A stretch of 40,074 nucleotides of DNA from Corynebacterium sp. HMSC29G08 (GTDB taxonomy: Bacteria > Actinomycetota > Actinomycetes > Mycobacteriales > Mycobacteriaceae): contig NZ_KV786262.1 of assembly GCF_001806875.1 (NCBI RefSeq), positions 1 through 40,074 of the forward strand, in the 5' to 3' direction. The position numbers were made by a program, and so were the translations under genes. Shown here piece after piece: positions 24,901 through 33,563 of this stretch; within the stretch, counting starts at the first letter, position 1, and every line of letters starts with the position of its first letter. The notes under the pieces are model-generated. The model did not search any database. It was not told the DNA's origin and saw only the letters and a list, made by a program, of their open reading frames with translations.

Positions 24901-25308
24901 TTACAGTTTTCCGGTGATTTGAGCAGCTGCAATCCTAGCCATGCGGGACTCTCGGCGAAGCTGGTTTACGGCTTCTTGGATTTGAGCAGAGATAAGCTCA
25001 TCGCTGCTCCCATTGGCGGGGTGCTTGGCTTCAGCAAGTAAGGCCACACGGCGTTCCAAGCTTGAAAGCTGATCAGACAATGGTTGAGAATCGAAAGATC
25101 CACCAGGGGATTGCGGAATGCGGCGAATTGCGGAGAGCTGCTCTCTCATACGGAGGTGTCCCAAAACCGGAATTAAGGACAGGGACAATCCGAGAAGGAT
25201 GAGTGCGCCACGAATTACATCAAAAGCGGCTAGCACTGCTCCGACCAGTGCAAAGCAGGTGACTATAAACGTGATTGCCCTGTAGGCAAACTTGTTATCG
25301 AATTTCAC
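24901..25308 (-). CDS. Small membrane protein with two TM helices and a coiled coil
   Basis: 135 aa. Two adjacent hydrophobic segments (residues about 10-29 and 33-51, separated by a short FDVIRG turn) form a hairpin, so both ends should be cytoplasmic. The remaining 80 residues are polar and helical with heptad-like Leu/Ile spacing (LSDQLSSLERRVALLAEA, ISAQIQEAVNQLRRESRMARIAAAQI). It starts at GTG 25308 with AGGAG six bases upstream. It lies between wecC and the 543-aa transferase and abuts the latter with no gap. The layout suggests a scaffold that recruits the soluble transferases to the membrane; this is inference. No family is recognised. Confidence 0.7.
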   Translation of the reverse strand: MKFDNKFAYRAITFIVTCFALVGAVLAAFDVIRGALILLGLSLSLIPVLGHLRMREQLSAIRRIPQSPGGSFDSQPLSDQLSSLERRVALLAEAKHPANGSSDELISAQIQEAVNQLRRESRMARIAAAQITGKL

Positions 25309-25328
25309 TTATCGCTCCTATGTCCGGC

Positions 25329-26588
25329 TTAGGACTGGCGGGGCCAAAGCCCCTTGGTATCGATAATGGTCTTGGCTGCAAGGTCTTGCCCCCAGAGGCC
25401 AACAAATTCTTTGTGGTCTACCAGTAACACGACGATGTCGGCCTCATTAATTGCTGCGTTGACCTCGGCAAGTTCAACGTTTGGAAAGCCTGTTAGGGCA
25501 GCTGGTAATTCATGAATGTTTGGCTCAACAGCCAACACCCTATGAGATGAGAAGCTTTTAGCTATCTGGGTAGCGATCTTCAGCGAAGGAGATTCTCGAA
25601 GGTCATCAATGTTTGCTTTGAACGCGAGACCCAATACAGCGATTACTGAATCTGGTTTTGCAGCTACCGCTTCTTCAACCTTGGACAGGACCCAATTCGG
25701 CTTGCCGTCGTTTACCTCACGGGCTGTTCGAATGATCCTGGAGTTTTCCGGATCTGCTGAGACAATGAACCACGGGTCTACGGCGATGCAGTGGCCACCC
25801 ACTCCTGGTCCTGGCTGAAGGATGTTCACGCGAGGATGGTGGTTTGCAAGCTCGATGAGCTCCCACACGTCAATGCCAAGCTTGTCAGCAATGATTGAGA
25901 GTTCGTTTGCGAATGCGATATTCACATCTCGGAAGGAATTTTCGGTAAGCTTCGCCATTTCCGCAGTCACATCATCTGTCGGAAGCAGTTCGCCATCACA
26001 GAATGACCGGTACACCTGGGTAGCTAGCTCAGTGGCGCGGGGTGACATCCCTCCGATGATGCGGTCATTTGTCTTCAGCTCCTCGAGTGCCTTTCCTGGG
26101 AGGATCCGCTCCGGGCAGTGCGCGAAATAAACCACCGGTTTACCCTCGGGGTTCGGGTCGCCATCTGCTGCTAAATCGGGACGGTTTTCTAGAATCCGCT
26201 CTGCCATTTTCCGGGTTGTGCCGGGAGGCGACGTGGATTCGAGCACAACCAAAGCACCTTCTCGCAACTTTGGGGCGATTGCGTCCGCTGCAGAGAAGAT
26301 GTATGACGTGTCTACCTTGTAATCGTCGGCAAATGGGGTGGGAACTGCGACGATGTAGGCATCAGTTTCCGGCATCTTTACTTGGGCCTTGAAGTGGCCC
26401 GCGGCCAACGTCGCCTGTAGTGCTTCCTCCAGGCCGGGCTCGACAATGGGGGATGAGCCGGAATTGATCTGATTGACACGGTCAGCGGAGATATCGACAC
26501 CGACGACATTGACTCCGCTTTGGGCCAAGACAACGGCTGTAGGCAGGCCGATGTAGCCTAGCCCGACGAAAGCTAATGAATCGATCAT
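25329..26588 (-). CDS. wecC: UDP-N-acetyl-D-mannosamine dehydrogenase
   Basis: A 419-aa UDP-sugar dehydrogenase oxidising UDP-ManNAc to UDP-ManNAcA with two NAD+. The Rossmann site is LAFVGLGYIGLPTAVVLA at the N-terminus; the catalytic cysteine is about Cys267 in GPGVGGHCIAVDPWF. VLGLAFKANIDDLRESPSLKIA marks the C-terminal UDP-binding domain. The HCIAVDPWF signature is that of the WecC/ManNAc group rather than UDP-glucose dehydrogenase. The ATG at 26588 has GGAG nine bases upstream and is preferred to the ATG at 26606. It is the first gene of the minus-strand glycan operon; its partner enzyme wecB lies 2 kb away on the other strand, across DUF501-ppx. Confidence 0.92.
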   Translation of the reverse strand: MIDSLAFVGLGYIGLPTAVVLAQSGVNVVGVDISADRVNQINSGSSPIVEPGLEEALQATLAAGHFKAQVKMPETDAYIVAVPTPFADDYKVDTSYIFSAADAIAPKLREGALVVLESTSPPGTTRKMAERILENRPDLAADGDPNPEGKPVVYFAHCPERILPGKALEELKTNDRIIGGMSPRATELATQVYRSFCDGELLPTDDVTAEMAKLTENSFRDVNIAFANELSIIADKLGIDVWELIELANHHPRVNILQPGPGVGGHCIAVDPWFIVSADPENSRIIRTAREVNDGKPNWVLSKVEEAVAAKPDSVIAVLGLAFKANIDDLRESPSLKIATQIAKSFSSHRVLAVEPNIHELPAALTGFPNVELAEVNAAINEADIVVLLVDHKEFVGLWGQDLAAKTIIDTKGLWPRQS

Positions 26589-26735
26589 CTGGGTATTCTC
26601 CAACATCTTGCAATTTGCATTTCTCAGGAAACTGTAGTCTATCTTCGGACAAGTCTCGACGTGCAGTTCAATAGTTATTTTAGGTCTACCATTGGTGTCT
26701 GATTCCAGTGGCCCGACTATGGGATAATTACCGGC

Positions 26736-27299
26736 ATGTTAACTTCTCCCTCTAGTGAACAGCTCGCTCAGGTTGCTGGTCAGCTTGGACGTTCGCCGCG
26801 TGGTGTGCTTGAGATTTCCTACTTTACCCCCGATGGCCAGCCTGCGGTGGTGAAAACAGAGCCCCTGCTTGACGACGGCACGCCGTTTCCCACTCTCTAC
26901 TACCTCACAGACCCGCGTCTGACTGCTGAAGCGTCGCGCCTGGAAGTGGCGCAGGTGATGAAGTGGATGGAGTCTCGTCTCAATGCCGATACCGAAGACG
27001 GAGAGGCGCTGCGTGCAGATTACAGGGCGGCTCACGAGCATTTCCTAGCCAAGCGCAATGCCTTGCATGACTTGGGCACTGATTTTTCTGGCGGCGGTAT
27101 GCCGGATCGTGTGAAATGTCTGCACGTGCTCATCGCTTATGCGCTTGCGGAAGGCCCTGAACACTTCCGCTTCGGCACGGAAGCCGTTGCTCTTGCGGCA
27201 GAGCATGGGGAGCTGCGAGGCACTGCAATTCCGGCAGATTGGCCCATGCTTGCAGAACTCGGTATCACGCTTGAAGAAGCAGGGGAGGGCTTGGCATGA
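26736..27299 (+). CDS. DUF501 domain-containing protein
   Basis: A 187-aa conserved actinobacterial protein (Rv1025 equivalent). Family features include GRSPRGVLEISYF, a LPTLYYLT-like segment (FPTLYYLTDPRLTAEASRLE) and GMPDRVKCLHVLIAYALAEG near residue 125, where a Cys-Leu-His triplet is conserved. It has no transmembrane segment. It overlaps ppx by four bases (ATGA) and is co-transcribed with it. A GATAAT hexamer (26723-26728) ends seven bases before the ATG without a ribosome site, so a leaderless transcript is likely. The function is not known. Its usual upstream neighbour, divIC, is 7.8 kb away here because of the glycan operon. Confidence 0.92.
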   Translation: MLTSPSSEQLAQVAGQLGRSPRGVLEISYFTPDGQPAVVKTEPLLDDGTPFPTLYYLTDPRLTAEASRLEVAQVMKWMESRLNADTEDGEALRADYRAAHEHFLAKRNALHDLGTDFSGGGMPDRVKCLHVLIAYALAEGPEHFRFGTEAVALAAEHGELRGTAIPADWPMLAELGITLEEAGEGLA

Positions 27300-28231
27300 G
27301 TGCTATCGCCGACCGTGTTGCAGCCGTAGATTGCGGCACCAACTCCATTCGCTTGCTTATTCAGGACACTGTCGATGGTGAAGTAAATCGTGAAAACACC
27401 ATCGTCCGACTCGGTCAAGGCGTGGATGAAACGGGCCAGTTCCACCCAGATGCGATTGAGCGCACACGAAAAGCTCTCGCGGCGTATGTGGACACCATGC
27501 AGCGAGAATGCGTAACCAGGGTCCGTATGGTTGCCACCTCTGCAACGCGTGATGCTTCCAACCGCGCAGATTTTTTCACCATGACACGTGATCTGCTCGG
27601 TCGTATCCAGCCTGGCGCCCAGGCGGAGGTGATCACTGGCGAGGAGGAAGCCGCATTATCGTTTGCCGGCGCGACTGCCGATATTGATCCGGCTCGTGAA
27701 CCTTTCTGTGTGATCGACCTTGGTGGTGGTTCCACCGAGTTCGTCATGGATGGCCACGCTGTTTCCACCCGTATGGGGTGTGTGCGTGTGACGGAGCGTT
27801 TCATGCGCACGGATCCCCCTACTGAAGAAGAAACAGCAGCTGCCCGTGCTTACATTCGTCAGCGCATTGCTGAAGCAGCAGCCGAAGTACCCTTTGATCG
27901 AGCTCGGACGTTCGTGGGGTGCGCTGGTACGTTCACCACGCTTTCCGCTCTCGCACAGCACTTGGCCACCTATGATCCTGAGCGGATCCACATGTCAGAG
28001 ATCCCATTTGACCGCATGCGCGAGGTGACTACAAGCTTGCGCCTAAAAACTGCGGCCCAGCGCCTCGAAGACCCCGTCATGCATCCGGGGCGCGCGGATG
28101 TCATTGGCTCGGGCTCCACGGTTGTTGAGGAACTGATGGACGCCTTCAAAGACGTAGCGGGTGCCTCAAGCTTCATCGTCAGCGAGAAGGATATTCTCGA
28201 CGGCATCGTTGCCGGACTGCTTGAGAAGTAG
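27296..28231 (+). CDS. ppx: Ppx/GppA-family phosphatase (exopolyphosphatase)
   Basis: A 311-aa member of the ASKHA-fold Ppx/GppA family, which removes phosphate from polyphosphate or from pppGpp. The two phosphate-binding loops are visible: AAVDCGTNSIRLLIQD at the N-terminus and CVIDLGGGSTEFVMDG near residue 140. ITGEEEAALSFAGA holds the catalytic Glu region. It is short (no C-terminal HD domain), like Rv1026 and corynebacterial Ppx2. It starts inside the DUF501 stop (ATGA). The ends of the glycan locus lie on both sides, so this pair is core chromosome. Confidence 0.92.
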   Translation: MSAIADRVAAVDCGTNSIRLLIQDTVDGEVNRENTIVRLGQGVDETGQFHPDAIERTRKALAAYVDTMQRECVTRVRMVATSATRDASNRADFFTMTRDLLGRIQPGAQAEVITGEEEAALSFAGATADIDPAREPFCVIDLGGGSTEFVMDGHAVSTRMGCVRVTERFMRTDPPTEEETAAARAYIRQRIAEAAAEVPFDRARTFVGCAGTFTTLSALAQHLATYDPERIHMSEIPFDRMREVTTSLRLKTAAQRLEDPVMHPGRADVIGSGSTVVEELMDAFKDVAGASSFIVSEKDILDGIVAGLLEK

Positions 28232-28239
28232 CCGCCGCT

Positions 28240-28479
28240 CTACTCTTGGTCTGGCTCGAGGATCTGGTCCTCACCGCGTTTGCGGCCTCGGACTTCCTTC
28301 ATTCGCGGCTCCGGATCAATCTTGTTTGCAATGGCCCGGCGGGCAGAGTCCGTGACGGACTTGGTAATGGGTGAGTTCATCACCGCCTGGGTTGCGTTGA
28401 CGATCTGGTGGTAGCGCTTTCGCCCCGCTTTCGTCCCCAAAACGTAACCAGCTGCAGCTCCGACGATGTATTGGTACAT
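28240..28479 (-). CDS. Small YtxH-like hypothetical protein
   Basis: 79 aa from the ATG at 28479; an ATG three codons upstream at 28488 is possible. The N-terminus YIVGAAAGYVLGTKAGRKRYHQI is a glycine-rich hydrophobic segment followed by basic residues, typical of small actinobacterial membrane-associated (YtxH-like) proteins. The tail is charged. It is convergent with ppx, 8 bases apart. The function is unknown. Confidence 0.75.
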   Translation of the reverse strand: MYQYIVGAAAGYVLGTKAGRKRYHQIVNATQAVMNSPITKSVTDSARRAIANKIDPEPRMKEVRGRKRGEDQILEPDQE

Positions 28480-28589
28480 GCACAACACCCTACCGGTCTA
28501 TTTTGGCTGCGAACACCGGTCTAGGTGGCCTACAGTGTTCTATAAACTGTTCATAACTTATTGGATATACCCCTGAAGAGGCACAACTA

Positions 28590-29750
28590 GTGACGTCCGC
28601 TAAACCAAAGATCATGACCGTTTATGGCACTCGCCCTGAGGCAATCAAAGTTGCTCCAGTGGTCAGGGCGTTGCAGGACGATGAGCGTTTTGATTCTGTG
28701 GTGGTTTCCACCGGCCAACACCGCGAGATGCTGGAACAGGTGAATAAGCGTTTTGGAATTGTGCCGGACCATGACATGGCGCTGATGAAACCGGGCCAGT
28801 CCCTCAACGAGTTGGTCTCTCGCGCTATTGCTGGCCTTGACAAGATCATTGATGCTGAACAGCCTGACGTCATTATTTCCCAAGGGGACACATCGACGGC
28901 CATGGCTGCAGCACTCGCGGGATTCCACCGCGGCGTAAAGATCGTCCACCTTGAAGCTGGGCTGCGCACCGGAAATATCTTCTCGCCTTTTCCAGAGGAA
29001 GCCAATCGCAAGATTATTGGGCAGATGGCTAGCCTTCACCTTGCTCCCACGAACGAATCACGCGAGAACCTTCGCCGGGAGAACTTCCGTTCGAAGGACA
29101 TCGTGGTCACAGGCAACACTGTGATTGATGCGTTGATTGCAGCTTCACAGTGGGACGTGCAATTCGAAGATCAGCGCCTTGAAACTATCCGGAACACCGA
29201 GGAAAGACTTGTCCTAGTAACCACGCACCGCCGTGAGAATTTGGACGCCATGAAGGAAATCGGCGGGGCAGTACAAGACCTTGCAAAGGCGTATCCTGAT
29301 CACATTTTCGCGCTACCATTGCACCTCAATCCAAAGGTCCGGGATTCGGTGCTGCCCGAGGTTGAGGACCTTCCCAACGTGATCATTACCAATCCGCTCC
29401 CGTACGACCAGTTCACCGCATTGATGAGTCGCGCGTATCTCGTGCTCACCGATTCAGGTGGTGTGCAGGAGGAGGCTCCTTCACTAGGCAAACCAGTTCT
29501 GGTTATGCGGGAAAACACTGAGCGCCCAGAAGCTGTTGTAGCTGGCACTGTCAAACTGGTCGGAACAAACCGTGCTCGTATTGTTGCAGAGGCGAAGAAT
29601 CTCCTTGACCATGACGCTGCTTACGCCGCAATGGCAAATGCAGTCAACCCCTATGGGGATGGCAAAGCTGCATGGCGCGCACTCGCGGCGATTGCTGAGC
29701 TGGTAGATGTGGGGCAGCGTGTTCCGGAGTTTGAACCTAACCTTGGTTAA
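28590..29750 (+). CDS. wecB: UDP-N-acetylglucosamine 2-epimerase (non-hydrolysing)
   Basis: A 386-aa GT-B-fold epimerase interconverting UDP-GlcNAc and UDP-ManNAc. Family motifs are complete: YGTRPEAIKVAPVV, STGQHREML, QGDTSTAMAAALAGF, HLEAGLRTGNIFSPFPEE, VTTHRRENLD and DSGGVQEEAPSLGKPVLVMRENTERPEA. The GTG at 28590 is used, with AGAGG about nine bases before it. Upstream is an A/T-rich stretch with an imperfect inverted repeat, ACAGT-N9-ACTGT, around 28532-28550. Together with WecC it supplies UDP-ManNAcA. The gene is the first of the right-hand part of the glycan locus. Confidence 0.95.
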   Translation: MTSAKPKIMTVYGTRPEAIKVAPVVRALQDDERFDSVVVSTGQHREMLEQVNKRFGIVPDHDMALMKPGQSLNELVSRAIAGLDKIIDAEQPDVIISQGDTSTAMAAALAGFHRGVKIVHLEAGLRTGNIFSPFPEEANRKIIGQMASLHLAPTNESRENLRRENFRSKDIVVTGNTVIDALIAASQWDVQFEDQRLETIRNTEERLVLVTTHRRENLDAMKEIGGAVQDLAKAYPDHIFALPLHLNPKVRDSVLPEVEDLPNVIITNPLPYDQFTALMSRAYLVLTDSGGVQEEAPSLGKPVLVMRENTERPEAVVAGTVKLVGTNRARIVAEAKNLLDHDAAYAAMANAVNPYGDGKAAWRALAAIAELVDVGQRVPEFEPNLG

Positions 29751-29761
29751 AGCGATCGAGG

Positions 29762-29779
29762 CTAGGAAAACTAGGAAAA
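29762..29779. repeat. 9-bp tandem repeat at the 3' end of the hydrolase gene
   Basis: CTAGGAAAA occurs twice head to tail (29762-29770, 29771-29779). The second copy contains the stop codon of the minus-strand hydrolase gene. It lies in the short gap between wecB and that gene. Confidence 0.75.
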
Positions 29780-30640
29780 CGCTATGCCATCGTTGAAGTC
29801 GTCTTCTCTCATCAGTTCGTCCCACCGGCCAGAAAATGAAAGACAAAACTGTAGAACAACCTCTTGAAGGTGGGCAGGCGGGGCTGCATGTCCTTCTCCC
29901 CAGTCGCCTTGGAGAGTGCACCAGCGTTCGCCATAACTTTCACTGAAGAGCTCTGCCCAAGGGCGGTAATGATTATCTAGGTGGAAGTGGTCTTTCCTGT
30001 TCTGCAGAAAAAGTGCATAGTTGGGAAAAGAGCTTGAGTAGGTCTCTAGCATATTCGTGTGCGCCTGAGAAGGAGTTGGATGTACTCCGCCCCAGCAAGT
30101 GTTGATGTATTTGAGCACCTTGTCTGGGTGGTACTTCGAGATATCTGTCTGAGGGTTGACAGGGATGGCAAGGGAATCTGGAAACGCATGGGAATAAAAG
30201 AGTGCCGCAAATCCACCTGCTGAGGATCCTTGGAAGATGATGTTGTCGGCTCCTAGACCATTCGCAATGTGGCGGATAACTTCAGTGAGGTCATCTTGGA
30301 GATGTCGATTATTGTCACCTGCAAACCACCCAATCGGAATGCCAAAATCGAGGGAAGGGTCTGAAACGAAAAGTACTGAAGCATCGAGATTTTTAGTGAT
30401 CCCGTGGCCAACAAATATGGGAAGCGTGGTTTTGGCAGGATCTGCAGCTGCATGGAAAACTACGACAAGGTTTTCTGATTTCCGGTCGATGAGCTGCAGA
30501 TCTAAGGTCCCTTGACCATAAAGGATCGATGAAATTCCGGTGTCTGGAACTTGATCCAGGAATTCACCCAAATTCCGGTACAAAAAGACATCTTCCCCGG
30601 AGAGGTGTGAATAACGGGCGAAATTTCGTTTAATGTGCAT
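29771..30640 (-). CDS. Alpha/beta-hydrolase-like protein (possible glycan esterase or acyltransferase)
   Basis: 289 aa, with no signal peptide. The nucleophile elbow GSSAGG (residues 138-143, Ser140) sits after a strand (DNIIFQ) and before a helix (FAALFYSHAF), and a GEGH motif near residue 255 can supply the catalytic His. ENLVVVFHAAAD is the preceding central strand with an oxyanion-loop-like turn. The GSSAGGFAAL pattern recalls Asp2-like and polysaccharide-modifying hydrolases. It is transcribed opposite to its neighbours, convergent with wecB and divergent from the rhamnosyltransferase-like gene, and has more A/T-rich codons than the core genes. An O-acyl modification of the exported glycan is a reasonable inference, but the substrate is unknown. 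Confidence 0.7.
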   Translation of the reverse strand: MHIKRNFARYSHLSGEDVFLYRNLGEFLDQVPDTGISSILYGQGTLDLQLIDRKSENLVVVFHAAADPAKTTLPIFVGHGITKNLDASVLFVSDPSLDFGIPIGWFAGDNNRHLQDDLTEVIRHIANGLGADNIIFQGSSAGGFAALFYSHAFPDSLAIPVNPQTDISKYHPDKVLKYINTCWGGVHPTPSQAHTNMLETYSSSFPNYALFLQNRKDHFHLDNHYRPWAELFSESYGERWCTLQGDWGEGHAAPPAHLQEVVLQFCLSFSGRWDELMREDDFNDGIAFS

Positions 30641-30748
30641 TGGTTCCCTTCCAACGTTGAGGTTGGTTTATGGTAGCTAATGCGTTATTAACTGCCGTAA
30701 TATCATCAGCGGCCGCGTGCGGTGATGGAACATTCTGAGAGTTGAGCA

Positions 30749-32152
30749 ATGAAGCCAGTTTTTATAGGGCAGACCCGATTTAGTCTCTTTATTCCCAATT
30801 CGGGGGCGTGGCGTGCCAGCTCTGCGGCTGGAAACGGAGAGTCGGAGTATCGGGACTATCTGTATGCGCCGGACCGTCTGGATTTTCGGGATAAGGTTTT
30901 TACGCAGTTAGCAGTTCCGGCGCTAGCTTCCGCAGCTGGGTCGCATGAAGTTTGTCATATTGTTTCGTACTCTGAGTCGCTGCCGGAAAAGTATGTAAAT
31001 TCACTGATGCGGACCGCGGAACAGTACCCGTTCATCGTTCTTCAGGAGCTGCCCGATGGTGTTCCTGATTGGGGGCGTTCTGAAAGCATCATTAAGGAAA
31101 AGGTTGGAGTCGGGGTGTTCGGCCGGTATCGGCTTGATGATGATGATCTGCTTTCGAAGCACTATTTCGACGTGATGGAGCGATTCATCAAGCCCGAGTA
31201 CGTGGGGATGGTTGTGAGCCTGCCTCGTGGCATCGAGGCAATCTATTCCGGTGGCCATTACTACAATTTCCGTGAAGCTCATGTGCCAATGAACTCAATG
31301 GGTATGCTCTACGTATCGGAGCTTGACAAGACAGGGAAAATACACGCTCCTCGTGCCGGTGCACACGACAAGGCAGATCGGCTTGCGCCTGTGATTATGG
31401 ACGCGAGCAAGATTGCGTACCTAAGAACTAATCACTCGGGCCAAGATAATCTGCTCCGCCATCAATCCGCACTGGTCCTAACACAGCTCGTGTCGAGCAT
31501 GGACAAGTTTCCAGCGCTTTCGAGCGTTGATGTGGTGAGGGAAAATTTCCCTGTTATTGCATCGGCAGTCCTCAATGACGAAGGGACGGTAACGAAGCAC
31601 TGGAACGGCCAAGTAGACAACGGAATACGGATTGCAGTGGCTGGGGGTACTAGCGGCATTACCGTAACTATCTCCGGTGAAGCGCCGAAGTCGATTCGCA
31701 AGAACCCAATAGCATTGTCATTCACACTGGAAAGTGATTCAGGAAAAACTCTTTCTCCGCGAGCTAAGGTGAATGGGCTTGCGACTTCCGAAAATCCTCG
31801 CATTGGTCAGTTCGCTTACTTCGACATCAAACCGGGTTCCTTTACTGCAAGTGTCAGTGCTTATCTTGGCGGTGGGGTGAAGGTGCGGGAGGTTCGGATT
31901 GTCCCACTCGTCCCAGAAGCTCACGAGATTCGTATAAGTACATGCGTCGTGGATCAAGAAGCAGATCAAGTTCATTTTTCTGCCTTAGGTGATCCAGTAC
32001 ACTCTCCGTTGCCCTGGGAAGAGCGAGTAAAAATTCTCGTAGCGGACCTTGGTTCTAGGGTTTGGCGGCAACTCAAGCCGTTTCTTCACCGCGTTTTCGG
32101 GGAAGATCGAACCAATAATGCTGTAAAGTTCGTCACTGCTAAACTCAGGTAG
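30749..32152 (+). CDS. Putative rhamnosyltransferase-like glycosyltransferase
   Basis: A 467-aa protein. The N-terminal 280 residues fit the putative rhamnosyl transferase family (PF11316-like): FIGQTRFSLFIPNSGAW, then HIVSYSESLPEKYVNSL and, near residue 127, RYRLDDDDLLSKHYFD with a DDDD metal-binding cluster (Asp130-133) in place of DxD. The last 150 residues are beta-rich (TVTISGEAPKSIRKNPIALSFTLESDSG), perhaps a separate binding domain, then a basic tail. It starts at ATG 30749 with a weak GAGAG site. It is divergent from the hydrolase gene with a 108-base A/T-rich gap that must hold both promoters. It is followed after 5 bases by a tRNA gene. Confidence 0.75.
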   Translation: MKPVFIGQTRFSLFIPNSGAWRASSAAGNGESEYRDYLYAPDRLDFRDKVFTQLAVPALASAAGSHEVCHIVSYSESLPEKYVNSLMRTAEQYPFIVLQELPDGVPDWGRSESIIKEKVGVGVFGRYRLDDDDLLSKHYFDVMERFIKPEYVGMVVSLPRGIEAIYSGGHYYNFREAHVPMNSMGMLYVSELDKTGKIHAPRAGAHDKADRLAPVIMDASKIAYLRTNHSGQDNLLRHQSALVLTQLVSSMDKFPALSSVDVVRENFPVIASAVLNDEGTVTKHWNGQVDNGIRIAVAGGTSGITVTISGEAPKSIRKNPIALSFTLESDSGKTLSPRAKVNGLATSENPRIGQFAYFDIKPGSFTASVSAYLGGGVKVREVRIVPLVPEAHEIRISTCVVDQEADQVHFSALGDPVHSPLPWEERVKILVADLGSRVWRQLKPFLHRVFGEDRTNNAVKFVTAKLR

Positions 32153-32157
32153 ATCTA

Positions 32158-32231
32158 GGGGCTATAGCTCAGTCGGTTAGAGCTGCGGACTCATAATCCG
32201 TCGGTCGCGGGTTCGAGCCCCGCTGGCCCCA
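32158..32231 (+). tRNA. tRNA with CAT anticodon (tRNA-Met, or tRNA-Ile2)
   Basis: 74 nt. The acceptor stem GGGGCTA pairs with TGGCCCC (one G-T pair), the D arm is AGCTCAGTCGGTTAGAGCT, the anticodon stem GCGGA/TCCGT encloses loop CTCATAA, and the T arm is CGCGGGTTCGAGCCCCGCT-like with GTTCGAG. The discriminator is A; CCA is not encoded. Initiator features (C1-A72 mismatch, three G-C pairs in the anticodon stem) are absent, so it is an elongator tRNA-Met or the lysidine-modified tRNA-Ile2. It lies between two glycosyltransferase genes. Confidence 0.93.
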
Positions 32232-32282
32232 CGCTGTGACTGTCTTCGAACCATAAACAAGTAAGACAAAGGGAGGCTGGGA

Positions 32283-33563
32283 TTGAAAATTCTAGTGCTT
32301 TCCCAGTATTGGTACCCCGAAAACGGGGTCCCCCAACGGCGATGGCTATGGCTTACTGAGATCCTGCGAAGCGCAGGACACGAGGTGGTAGCTGTCGTGC
32401 CGCCACCTCACTACAAACGCTCGGTGTCCATTAGACAGTGGGCGAAATCCAAAGGTTTCGCGCCGGCGCATTCTTTGAAAAGCGGAGAAAAAGGCGAAAT
32501 GATTCTTCGCACCGGATATTTCCCAGCTGGGAAATCACTCACCCAGAGGATTTTCAATCAAGCGTGGATCGCGGTGAGCATGCTTCTCGCAGTTATACGC
32601 CCAAACGGTCCATTGCGGGACTACCCACCTGATGTTGTCATTGGCACCGTGCCTGCTTTACCAACCGCAGCAGTCACGTACTTTGCAGCGAAAAGATTTC
32701 GCTGCCCTTATGTTATTGACCTGAGGGATGCTTGGCCGGCGTTATTCCGAGAAAGTAGAAACTGGAATACGGGAACGGGGGCACCATCAGTCCGGGAGAA
32801 GTTCTTGACATGTGGCCCCTTACAGGTTCTTGTACTGGTTACCGAAAAAATGCTGGAACGAGTACTAGGCAAAGCCTCTGGGATCATAACAACCTCGACT
32901 GAACTGCAAGGGCTCCTTTCTCAAGAGTATGAGGCACATATAGCCACCGTCCGAAATGTCTTCCCGAGTCCTCCTCCTGTGCTGCGGAGGCAAGAGGCGA
33001 AGAACCGTCGTCAATTGAGAGTTCTTTATGCGGGCACTCTCGGGAGAGCACAGAAGCTAGATAATGCTTTGATCGCTGCAAAAATCGCCCAAGAGAGCGG
33101 AGTGGACGTAGCCCTCCGATTCGTAGGAGATGGAGCTACCTGGGATGCGCTATCTATGCGGGCGGAAGAACTTCAGATTAATTTTCAGTTAGAGCACCAA
33201 CGTGATCCCGACGACTTATACGTTCACTACGAGTGGGCAGATACTGCGTTGGTTCATTTGACTGAATGGGATTCGCTAAAGACTGCAGTGCCATCTAAAA
33301 CCTATGAGTTGATGACAAACCGGATTCATATCAGCGGTGTAGTTCGTGGTGAGACGGCTGAGTTGATTAACTCTTTAGGAGCAGGGGATGTCGTGGCTCC
33401 CAACGATCCGCGGGCTTTAGCTGAACTATGGGTGAACCTAGCAAAGAATCGTTCTCGTCTTATTGTGGGTGATAGGGGGAGACGGTGGGTTGAAAAAGAA
33501 CGAGAGTATAGCGCACCAGAGGCGTTACTTTCGCTTCTGGGGAGGTGTAAGAAGAACCCGTGA
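32283..33563 (+). CDS. GT4-family glycosyltransferase (WbuB-like)
   Basis: A 426-aa GT-B enzyme. The acceptor half starts ILVLSQYWYPENGVPQRRWLWLTEIL with a glycine/proline loop and PYVIDLRDAWPALF near residue 150; the donor half has LRVLYAGTLGRAQKLDNALIA near 245, VALRFVGDGATWDAL and SKTYELMTNRIHISGVVRGETAELI near 340, the usual GT4 C-terminal sugar-nucleotide site. Overall it resembles WbuB-type capsule and O-antigen transferases. It starts at TTG 32283, supported by GGGAGG eight bases upstream and by the family's MKILVL beginning. It overlaps the next gene by four bases (GTGA). Confidence 0.88.
   Translation: MKILVLSQYWYPENGVPQRRWLWLTEILRSAGHEVVAVVPPPHYKRSVSIRQWAKSKGFAPAHSLKSGEKGEMILRTGYFPAGKSLTQRIFNQAWIAVSMLLAVIRPNGPLRDYPPDVVIGTVPALPTAAVTYFAAKRFRCPYVIDLRDAWPALFRESRNWNTGTGAPSVREKFLTCGPLQVLVLVTEKMLERVLGKASGIITTSTELQGLLSQEYEAHIATVRNVFPSPPPVLRRQEAKNRRQLRVLYAGTLGRAQKLDNALIAAKIAQESGVDVALRFVGDGATWDALSMRAEELQINFQLEHQRDPDDLYVHYEWADTALVHLTEWDSLKTAVPSKTYELMTNRIHISGVVRGETAELINSLGAGDVVAPNDPRALAELWVNLAKNRSRLIVGDRGRRWVEKEREYSAPEALLSLLGRCKKNP

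Noticed and set aside
32158..32231. Prophage or integrative element at the tRNA
   Set aside because: No integrase, excisionase or repeated tRNA 3' end was found in the window.
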